Origin: an uncultured Muribaculaceae bacterium
GTDB taxonomy: Bacteria; Bacteroidota; Bacteroidia; Bacteroidales; Muribaculaceae
Assembly: GCA_910576935.1 (NCBI GenBank)
Contig: CAJTKG010000007.1
Location: forward strand, 1 to 64,000
Direction: 5' to 3'
Length of the DNA: 64,000 bases
Positions within the stretch are counted from its first letter, which is position 1. The number at the start of each line of letters is the position of its first letter. Shown piece after piece: positions 1 through 6,007 of this stretch. The position numbers and the translations under genes were made by a program. The notes below the pieces were generated by a model. That model saw only the letters and a list, made by a program, of their open reading frames with translations, had not been told where the DNA came from and did not search any database.

Positions 1-85
1 GCGGGGCGATGACGGCGGCTTCGGCACGGGTGAGGTTGCGGCCGAGGTAGCGTCGGAAGTGGTATGTGTAGACGGCGGTTTTCAT
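1..85 (-). CDS. 5' end of an unidentified protein (cut by window edge)
   Basis: An ATG at 85 opens a frame that runs off the left edge after 28 codons (MKTAVYTYHFRRYLGRNLTR, then AEAAVIAP). The segment is basic and uninterrupted. A TAnnTTTG-type -7 box (TATCTTTG, minus strand) lies 8 bases before the ATG, which supports a real start but implies a very short leader. I do not recognise the family; LTRAEAA resembles helices in many unrelated proteins. The rest of the gene is outside the window, so function cannot be assigned. Confidence 0.35.
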   Translation of the reverse strand, partial: MKTAVYTYHFRRYLGRNLTRAEAAVIAP

Positions 86-93
86 CTCCGCTG

Positions 94-101
94 CAAAGAT
101 A
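94..101 (-). promoter_or_regulatory. -7 box TATCTTTG for the left-edge gene
   Basis: The minus strand reads TATCTTTG, matching the Bacteroidota -7 consensus TAnnTTTG, 8 bases before the ATG at 85. No TTTG stands at the usual 19-20 bp upstream; that position is occupied by the perfect inverted repeat at 121-160. Possible promoter only. Confidence 0.35.
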
Positions 102-120
102 AGGCACGGTTGGGGCGGGT

Positions 121-160
121 TTATCACTAAAATTGCATGTGGGTGCAATTTTAGTGATAA
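121..160. repeat. perfect 17-bp inverted repeat
   Basis: The left arm TTATCACTAAAATTGCA (121-137) and the right arm TGCAATTTTAGTGATAA (144-160) are exact reverse complements around a 6-base spacer. It is AT-rich without a flanking T-run, so it does not look like an ordinary terminator. It begins about where the -33 element of the left-edge gene's promoter would be, so it could be an operator, or it could form a hairpin in DNA or RNA. What binds it is unknown. Confidence 0.8.
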
Positions 161-251
161 ATGCACAAAGCTCAATGCACAATTCACAATTTTTGGTGTA
201 AAAATTGGTCTAATTAGGCAGATTAGTCAACTTATAGTAAAACCGTTGATG

Positions 252-393
252 CAAGGGTTAAAAACCCTTGCTCCATAGCGCCTTTGAAACCTTTGCTCCA
301 TACGACGCTCGGGAGAGCGTCGCTCCATACGCCTTGACTCCGCTCGGTCCATGAGCTGTTGGGGCAAAACGACGACTAAAGTCGTCGCTCCAT
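252..393. repeat. array of hairpins each followed by GCTCCAT(A)
   Basis: GCTCCAT or GCTCCATA recurs at 270, 296, 322 and 387, with a diverged GGTCCAT at 346. Three copies directly follow a near-perfect stem of unrelated sequence: CAAGGGTT/AACCCTTG (252-270), CGACGCTC/GAGCGTCG (303-322) and CGACGACT/AGTCGTCG (370-387). The copy at 278-302 has only a weak stem. The common part is therefore the short tag, while the stems differ in sequence but not in length. No protein-coding frame explains this stretch. With 121-160 it accounts for most of the gene-free interval 86-476. Confidence 0.75.
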
Positions 394-419
394 GACGGCT
401 GATTCCCGTTGTTATGAAG

Positions 420-458
420 ACGGCCGGATGCATCATTTGGTGCACCCGGCCGTTTTTG
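420..458 (+). terminator. hairpin with T-run
   Basis: ACGGCCGG (420-427) pairs with CCGGCCGT (446-453), with inner TGCA/TGCA, and is followed by a T-run at 453-457. The T-run points to plus-strand termination, yet both flanking genes are on the minus strand. It may act on transcription through the hairpin array, or bidirectionally at the end of the 5056-477 operon. Confidence 0.5.
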
Positions 459-476
459 TCTTATGATATATGCTGT

Positions 477-1202
477 TTAGATTTCCATGCTTTCGCCGGG
501 TTTGACGAGGCATAGAAGTTGTGTGTCTATCTGTTTTGTAAAGGGATATTGCTTATAGTCGCAAGCCTTGGCGTCGGGGTCTTCGGCATGGAAGGGTAAA
601 AAGACGCCGACATTGGCTTTTTCGAGGAAGTAAGCGGCTCCTTGCGCGAAATCAGGGCCATCTTCAATGTCGACGGGCATAAAGGCGATCTCAATCTTGG
701 CATTGTCTTCGGCTATCTGATTGACAATGATACGATATTGCTCGTCGTATTTTTTAATACCCTCAGGATCAATACCTTTCTTGCGTGTATCGATACATAA
801 TCCGCCACCGTGAAAGAATGTCTCGCCGTCGGGAGCCGTCACAAGATAGCTGACACCCTGACCGTGTATGCCGTAGGCTTTGACCTTGAGGCCGCCGGGA
901 AGGTCTTCGGCAATGTCGCCGTGGCTCATCCAGCTAACTGCAAGATCACTCTGCACTTCCTGCGAATGTATTTCGTTTGAAATGACATAAGCGCGTTCAT
1001 GATTTTGTCCGAGATTGAAAATTATATGGTTGAAGTGCTCGGGGCTGTAGTGTGAGACAAAAAAGACAACCGGCATATCGGGGTATTTCTCGAGAGTCTT
1101 TACCACCTTATGTGCCGGATCGCGGAAGTAATCGAATACCATAATGGCTTTGTCGGACTTCACCATGAAGCCGCTGTGGTCGAGATACGTAATTTTGGTC
1201 AT
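477..1202 (-). CDS. metallo-beta-lactamase-fold protein, UlaG/YtnP-like, degenerate metal motif
   Basis: The 241-residue cytoplasmic protein has the short beta-rich opening ITYLDHSGFMV and the second strand VVFFVSHYSPEHFNH typical of the metallo-beta-lactamase fold. The usual HxHxDH metal motif reads H51-Y-S53-P-E55-H56, so the second His and the Asp are replaced. Later motifs include YGIHGQG and FFHGGG. Such divergence suggests either altered metal binding or a non-hydrolytic role. It is the last gene of a minus-strand operon, 29 bp after the PhnP-like gene at 1232-1996. Substrate is unknown. Confidence 0.75.
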   Translation of the reverse strand: MTKITYLDHSGFMVKSDKAIMVFDYFRDPAHKVVKTLEKYPDMPVVFFVSHYSPEHFNHIIFNLGQNHERAYVISNEIHSQEVQSDLAVSWMSHGDIAEDLPGGLKVKAYGIHGQGVSYLVTAPDGETFFHGGGLCIDTRKKGIDPEGIKKYDEQYRIIVNQIAEDNAKIEIAFMPVDIEDGPDFAQGAAYFLEKANVGVFLPFHAEDPDAKACDYKQYPFTKQIDTQLLCLVKPGESMEI

Positions 1203-1231
1203 GACATATAGTTTTTGATTGTTGAACAGAT

Positions 1232-1996
1232 TTATTCAACAACATCTACCGTCAGACCATCGTAGGCTATTTTTACGTTATCGGGTAATGTAGCCTCAAC
1301 ATCTCTGTGACGTCCCATGTCGTGACTCAGATGTGTCAGGAAAGCCTGCCGGGGTGCTGTTTCATCTATAACAGCCATGGCCTCGTCTAAGTTCATATGA
1401 GAGAAATGGGGCTGATGTCTGAGCGCGTTTATCACAAGGGTGTCGACTCCTTTTATTTTTTGGAGTGTCTCGGGCGGCATCGTCTTGCAATCGGTGACAT
1501 AGGCAAGGCTGCCGATTCTGAAACCTATTATAGGCAGTCTGTAATGCAACACGGGCAATGGTGTTATCTCAATGCCTTCGACAACAAACGGCTTGTCGCT
1601 GTCGATTTCATGCAGGTCAAACTGCGGCACTCCCGGATAGGGATGTTCTCTGAAACAATATGGCACTCTGTTTCTCAGGTCTTCGGCCACGTCGGGTCGG
1701 CAATATATTGGAAAATTACGATCTTTGCAATACGGCCGCAGATCGTCTATGCCTCCGACATGATCGTAATGGCTGTGGGTAAGAAGTGCGGCGTCGAGAC
1801 GCGGCGAACCGAGACGTAATATCTGTTCTCTGAAATCCGGACCGCAGTCGATCAGAAACCGACGGTCATTGATATCTACGATAGCCGATGTCCTCAGCCG
1901 CTTATCGAACGAATCGGTCGAACGACAGACATCACAATTGCATCCGATCTGAGGGACGCCGGTAGATGTTCCACTGCCGAGAATAGTCAGTTTCAT
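1232..1996 (-). CDS. PhnP-like metallo-beta-lactamase-fold hydrolase
   Basis: A 254-residue protein beginning MKLTILGSGTSTGVP, the standard N-terminus of PhnP/RNase Z-like hydrolases. It keeps the full metal motif THSHYDHVGG (HxHxDH) and a later conserved His in LTHLSH. A Cys cluster GCNCDVCRS near residues 18-26 matches the structural-zinc cysteines of PhnP-type phosphodiesterases. PhnP is a cyclic phosphodiesterase in phosphonate breakdown, but no phn genes occur here, so the substrate is more likely a general cyclic or nucleotide phosphodiester. It sits 4 bp downstream of the lipoprotein gene at 2001-2930, in the same operon. Confidence 0.85.
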   Translation of the reverse strand: MKLTILGSGTSTGVPQIGCNCDVCRSTDSFDKRLRTSAIVDINDRRFLIDCGPDFREQILRLGSPRLDAALLTHSHYDHVGGIDDLRPYCKDRNFPIYCRPDVAEDLRNRVPYCFREHPYPGVPQFDLHEIDSDKPFVVEGIEITPLPVLHYRLPIIGFRIGSLAYVTDCKTMPPETLQKIKGVDTLVINALRHQPHFSHMNLDEAMAVIDETAPRQAFLTHLSHDMGRHRDVEATLPDNVKIAYDGLTVDVVE

Positions 1997-2000
1997 ATCG

Positions 2001-2930
2001 TTATACTCTGAATCTTGTCAATATGTTGTCTTCGAAAATCAGATAGACACCATCGTCATAGCTCCACTGTTCGTATACAGCGGCATTTGTCGGCACGGTC
2101 TTGACCGCATTTGGAGTACCGAGCGCGAGGTGGCATTCGTCACGCGTCATGCCCTCCTCTATCTTGCTGTGTATAATCAGCTGCCAGGTGTGGTCTGTGA
2201 TATGCCTGTATCTGTCGCGAGGATTGTCAAAGGCAAAGAGCTTGTTGAAATTTCGCGTCGAAGCCTTGTCGCTGCCGTATGTCATCAGTATGTAGTATTC
2301 GCCGGGGATGCTGTCGCTCGAAAAAGTTACTTTAAGGGGATAGACGCTGTTGCCGGGGGCAACGCCACCGATTCTGACGGGTATATGACGCAAGGCTTTG
2401 ATTTCCTTATCGGTAGCACTGTCGTACCATTTTGGTGTAGTGATATAGTATCTGTTGCCTGACATCGCGGCATTGACGCTGTCGACGACCGAACGTTCGA
2501 CTGTAAAAGGGATATCGAAGCGCTGACGCTTCATCAGCCTGTCATAAGGTATATTGACGGTATAATGCAGATCGTCGCCTCGGTCGCTCGTCAGTACGAT
2601 GTCTGTCGAACCTTCGCCAGTCAACGACGAGACCGGCTCAAATGACTTGAACATAAGTTCGTGACCGGCAAGGTCATTTTTATTGTCGGAATTGACTGTA
2701 AACAATATTGCAATTTTATTATCGGTGACATAAAACCGCTTGCCGGCAGTCCAAAGTGACGGACGTGTAGCGCCCACATCGGAGAGGAAGTTCTCCTCGT
2801 CGGCTGTCGGGGTCTGACGCCGTCTGACATCGCCTGATGTAATCTTCGGGGTACTTTCGATTCCTGTGAAACAGGAGGCCAGTGTCAGAGCAGACAATGA
2901 GGATAATATAAGTCTGGTCAGGATGTTCAC
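2001..2930 (-). CDS. lipoprotein with BamE/SmpA-like C-terminus
   Basis: This 309-residue protein starts with GTG (MNILTRLILSSLSALTLASC), giving a clear lipoprotein signal with lipobox LASC and Cys20. The middle (about 60-200) is beta-rich and unrecognised. The C-terminus, GMTRDECHLALGTP followed by EQWSYDDGVYLIFEDN, resembles the SmpA/OmlA/BamE fold, where a G-M-T-xx-E-x-L-G-x-P segment precedes a beta-hairpin. That fold binds in outer-membrane assembly machines, but the rest does not match BamE. Its start overlaps the stop of the prolyl oligopeptidase gene by 4 bp (GTGA), implying translational coupling. Confidence 0.75.
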   Translation of the reverse strand: MNILTRLILSSLSALTLASCFTGIESTPKITSGDVRRRQTPTADEENFLSDVGATRPSLWTAGKRFYVTDNKIAILFTVNSDNKNDLAGHELMFKSFEPVSSLTGEGSTDIVLTSDRGDDLHYTVNIPYDRLMKRQRFDIPFTVERSVVDSVNAAMSGNRYYITTPKWYDSATDKEIKALRHIPVRIGGVAPGNSVYPLKVTFSSDSIPGEYYILMTYGSDKASTRNFNKLFAFDNPRDRYRHITDHTWQLIIHSKIEEGMTRDECHLALGTPNAVKTVPTNAAVYEQWSYDDGVYLIFEDNILTRFRV

Positions 2931-5056
2931 TTGACTATTGGATCGATGCCGAGATTATAGAATATAAACGAATAAATATCAGCATATTCGTCGATGACTT
3001 TCGATATAGGCTTACCGGCGCCGTGGCCGGCTTTGCTGTCGATTCTGATAAGTTTGGGGTTGTCACCGGTGTTGGCTTCCTGAAGGGTAGCTGCGTATTT
3101 GAAGGAATGGGCGGGCACAACACGATCGTCATGGTCGGCTGTCGTGACCATAATCGACGGATAGTGTGTGCCGTCGTTTTTAATATTATGCAGCGGCGAA
3201 TATGCGATAAGATAATTTGCCATATCGGGTGAATCGGCCGATGTTCCGTAATCATGCGCCCAGTTCCAACCGATTGTAAACAGATGATATCTGAGCATAT
3301 CCATCACGCCGACACGTGGAATCGCCACTCTGAACAGGTCGGGACGTTTGTTGACACAGGCACCGACGAGAAGACCGCCGTTGCTGCCGCCTTCGATGGT
3401 CAGAAGGTCGGGCGTCGTCCAGCCTTTGTCGACCATATACTCGCCGGCGGCAATGAAGTCGTCAAAGACGTTTTCTTTCTGCTGAAGTGTTCCGGCAAGA
3501 TGCCAGGCCTCTCCATACTCCGAACCGCCTCGCAGATTGGCCTGCGCATATATACCGCCGTTTTCAAGCCAAAGCAGACGGTTGGCGGAGAAATTGGGAT
3601 TCAGGGCAATGTTGAAGCCTCCGTAGCCGTAGAGATATACAGGATTTTTGGAATCGGGGACAATGTCTTTGCGGCGCACGATAAACATGGGTACGCGTGT
3701 GCCGTCTTTTGAGGTGTAGAAGACTTGTTCGGTTACATAATCGTCGGGTGTAAAACCTTCGATATCGGCCTGATGAAGCAATGTGCTCTTTGCTGTAGAC
3801 ATATCGTAGCTGTAGACTGCGGCCGGATACACGAATGAAGAGAATGAATAATAGACTTCGTCAGACTTCGGATTGGTCGAAAAGGCTATAGTGCCATATG
3901 TCGGCACGGTGATATCATTTAGTTTCTCGCCTTTTTTATTGTATACGGCGGCATGATGTGAGGCGTCTTTATTGTATGTGATGATGAGTCTGTCACCTGC
4001 AAAAGAGGCGTCGACAAGGACCGCGTCGTTTTTTTCGGCGATGAGTTCTTTCCAATTGGGTCGCTGCGGGGCGTCTATCGGTGCAACGACAAGACGGTTG
4101 TTGGGAGCCCCGACAGAGGTCAGGATATATAGATTGCCGTCAGCCGAACCGATTACCTGCAGGTCGTTGTCCTGATCGGGCTCAACAGTAACCCACTCTG
4201 CCGAAGGATTGCGCAGGTCTTTAACGAACAAAGAATTTCCGTTGCCCTGGCCGCCCCCCATAACGTAAAGAGCGTCACGGCTGTCGGTGATGCCGACATT
4301 ATGGAAATGAAGCGGCTCTTTGACGTTTTCATAAATCACGACATCATCAGACTGAGGTGTGCCTATCTTGTGGTAATATACTTTATGATATTCGTTGGCG
4401 ACGGAATATGTGCTGCCTTCGGGTTTACTGTAGGCGCTATAGTAGAAACCGTCGCCATTCCAGACGGCACCGGTAAATTTGGCCCACTCGATATGGTCGT
4501 CGAGAAGTTTGCCGGTAGCTGTATCGAGGACATAGATCTCTGTCCAGTCGCTGCCGCTACGCGAAACGGTGTATGCTGTATATTTGCCGTCTTGCGACAT
4601 GAAAACGCCGGTCAGAGCGACAGTACCGTCAGTCGACAATCTGTTGGGATCGATGAAGACCTCGGCGTCTTTGCCGTCTGCTGTGGCAGACCGATAAAGA
4701 ACCGACTGGTTCTGAAGTCCGTCATTTTTATAGAAGTAGTATTTGCCGTCGTTTTCTTTCGAGGGCATGCCGGTTTTTGCGTAATTGTTGAGATGTGTCA
4801 GGCGGTCGACAAGCGCACTGCGGAAAGGAACAGCATCGAGGTAGGAACGCGTGAGTTTGTTTTCTTCGTTAACCCACTTTAAAGTCGCCGTGGCCGTGTC
4901 GTTTTCGAGGGGGCGATATTTATCGTGAATCTTGACTCCGAAATAATCGTCGACGGTGTTGTCTGACGGAGCGACGGGATAATTGAGTGTCGTATTTTGT
5001 GCCATTGTTATTGCCGGACCTATCAGCATCGCAATTTGTGCTATCTGTCTTATCAT
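2927..5056 (-). CDS. prolyl oligopeptidase family serine peptidase (S9A)
   Basis: 709 residues, the normal length for S9A. It has an N-terminal signal peptide (MIRQIAQIAMLIGPAITMAQ), a start YPVAPSDNTVDDYFG-V typical of prolyl oligopeptidases, a seven-bladed propeller over roughly 80-430 and a C-terminal alpha/beta-hydrolase domain. The catalytic Ser lies in GGSNGG, the Asp in TADHDDRVVP and the His in KAGHGAGK. The family cuts short proline-containing peptides; the signal peptide places this enzyme in the periplasm. It is the first gene of the operon running to 477 and has a TAAATTTG -7 box upstream (5084-5091). Confidence 0.92.
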   Translation of the reverse strand: MIRQIAQIAMLIGPAITMAQNTTLNYPVAPSDNTVDDYFGVKIHDKYRPLENDTATATLKWVNEENKLTRSYLDAVPFRSALVDRLTHLNNYAKTGMPSKENDGKYYFYKNDGLQNQSVLYRSATADGKDAEVFIDPNRLSTDGTVALTGVFMSQDGKYTAYTVSRSGSDWTEIYVLDTATGKLLDDHIEWAKFTGAVWNGDGFYYSAYSKPEGSTYSVANEYHKVYYHKIGTPQSDDVVIYENVKEPLHFHNVGITDSRDALYVMGGGQGNGNSLFVKDLRNPSAEWVTVEPDQDNDLQVIGSADGNLYILTSVGAPNNRLVVAPIDAPQRPNWKELIAEKNDAVLVDASFAGDRLIITYNKDASHHAAVYNKKGEKLNDITVPTYGTIAFSTNPKSDEVYYSFSSFVYPAAVYSYDMSTAKSTLLHQADIEGFTPDDYVTEQVFYTSKDGTRVPMFIVRRKDIVPDSKNPVYLYGYGGFNIALNPNFSANRLLWLENGGIYAQANLRGGSEYGEAWHLAGTLQQKENVFDDFIAAGEYMVDKGWTTPDLLTIEGGSNGGLLVGACVNKRPDLFRVAIPRVGVMDMLRYHLFTIGWNWAHDYGTSADSPDMANYLIAYSPLHNIKNDGTHYPSIMVTTADHDDRVVPAHSFKYAATLQEANTGDNPKLIRIDSKAGHGAGKPISKVIDEYADIYSFIFYNLGIDPIVK

Positions 5057-5069
5057 TGGAAATCATGTT

Positions 5070-5091
5070 AAATTTGTCAGTTACAAATTTA
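5070..5091 (-). promoter_or_regulatory. promoter -7 box within an 8-bp dyad
   Basis: The minus strand carries TAAATTTG at 5084-5091, 28 bp before the prolyl oligopeptidase ATG. It forms one arm of an inverted repeat, AAATTTGT (5070-5077) and ACAAATTT (5083-5090), with a 5-base spacer. No good -33 TTTG is seen at 19-20 bp. The dyad could be an operator or chance, given the AT-rich context. Confidence 0.45.
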
Positions 5092-5185
5092 TGAACTATT
5101 TTGTTACCTACATCTTAAAAATTACAAATATTAAGAACGAACAAAGGCTCAAGATACTCAATAATAAAATATGTGTAGTATTTTC

Positions 5186-5826
5186 TTAATCGGGCAGCCC
5201 GTCTATCGCATCTTGAAGTTTTTTATAGAATTGTCCTATATGGTATCCGTCAATCAGGCGGTGGTTGACCTCTACTGACATACATAGTTTAAGTCGGCCA
5301 TTTTTTTGAGTATACTTGCCCCACCCAATGCGCGGGGTCGAATCATCGGGATCTAAAGTGTGCTCGTTTGATAATGATGAAATCTCGAGCCATGGCAAAC
5401 ATGTATAATATATGTATAATATATGAGAGAGGCCTGTGGAATGTCTTCTCCGCCGATAAATGCCGTCTGATGTTTTATGATATTTCTCACTTTTGCGGTG
5501 AAATCATCAAGGCAATCCGTTAACCGACAACTTACTATATTGAAAGCCTCGGTCTCGGGCCTGAGAAAGGTAAAACTCGGCGCCGATTTCTCGATATCAT
5601 ATATCTTACCGTCTATTATCCTAAGCCTGAAGTTATCTGTCATGTCTGCCGCAACGGTTGCAAGATAGATCATTGAATAATAAAATGGCAGGCCATGTTT
5701 TGTCACATATTTTTTCAGTCGTGTAACATCAAGATAAAATGCAACGTTATAGAAAGGAAATTCATATTTGGAGAAAGCCTCATAGATGCTTTTCCTATCC
5801 CAATTGTCTATATCTAAAATTTTCAT
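5186..5826 (-). pseudogene. chloramphenicol acetyltransferase-like gene, frameshifted
   Basis: Two frames together make one CAT-family acyltransferase of about 210 residues. The N-terminal part starts at ATG 5826 (MKILDIDNWDRKSIYEAF) and contains PFYYSMIYL and FTFLRPE. The C-terminal part contains PWLEISSLSNEH, PRIGWGKY and the catalytic segment VNHRLIDGYHIGQF (HxxxDG). The break is at 5401-5422, where an 11-bp tandem duplication shifts the frame; removing one copy gives a continuous IYYTCLPWLEISS. All recognisable catalytic residues survive. CAT enzymes transfer acetyl from acetyl-CoA to chloramphenicol, but many chromosomal relatives have other or unknown substrates. It may be a recent pseudogene or a switchable gene. 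Confidence 0.85.
5401..5422. repeat. 11-bp tandem duplication ATGTATAATAT x2
   Basis: ATGTATAATAT occurs at 5401-5411 and again at 5412-5422, followed by a further ATG. It lies inside the acetyltransferase gene. Eleven is not a multiple of three, so the second copy shifts the reading frame exactly where homology moves between frames. Deleting one copy restores a conserved-looking junction. Confidence 0.9.
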
Positions 5827-5874
5827 TTTCAAGAATATATTAAATTAAACCGGATTTATTGGCCGTATATTTGG

Positions 5875-5882
5875 CAAAGATA
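5875..5882 (-). promoter_or_regulatory. -7 box TATCTTTG for the acetyltransferase gene
   Basis: The minus strand reads TATCTTTG, a perfect TAnnTTTG match, about 50 bp before the ATG at 5826. No TTTG at the expected -33 position was found. The inverted repeat at 5904-5921 lies just upstream, so it could regulate this promoter as well as fusA2. Confidence 0.5.
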
Positions 5883-5903
5883 AATAAATATTAGACTATA
5901 AAA

Positions 5904-5921
5904 ATATGTTTTCTAACATAT
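5904..5921. promoter_or_regulatory. perfect dyad ATATGTT-N4-AACATAT, CRP/FNR-like operator candidate
   Basis: ATATGTT (5904-5910) and AACATAT (5915-5921) are exact reverse complements around TTCT. The inner ATGTT-N4-AACAT is a 14-bp dyad with 5-bp half sites, the geometry bound by FNR-type members of the CRP/FNR family. It is about 87 bp before the fusA2 ATG, with an imperfect -7 box (TATATTG, 5954-5960) between them. In Bacteroides thetaiotaomicron, fusA2 is reported to be controlled by the CRP-family regulator BT4338 (Cur), so the position is suggestive. The consensus of that regulator was not checked. Confidence 0.45.
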
Positions 5922-6007
5922 CGACAAAAAAGTCATGGAATCAAAATAATTTATATATTGCATCGCGAAAATTAAACTTCGAATCAACATAATTAATTTC
6001 TGATAAC

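Noticed and set aside
252..393. CRISPR-like array
   Set aside because: The common string is only 7-8 bases, spacing is irregular, and the intervening parts are self-complementary rather than unique spacers; no cas genes.
227..445. 72-codon minus-strand frame over the hairpin array
   Set aside because: Low-complexity translation produced by the repeated GCTCCAT units; no start context and no homology features.
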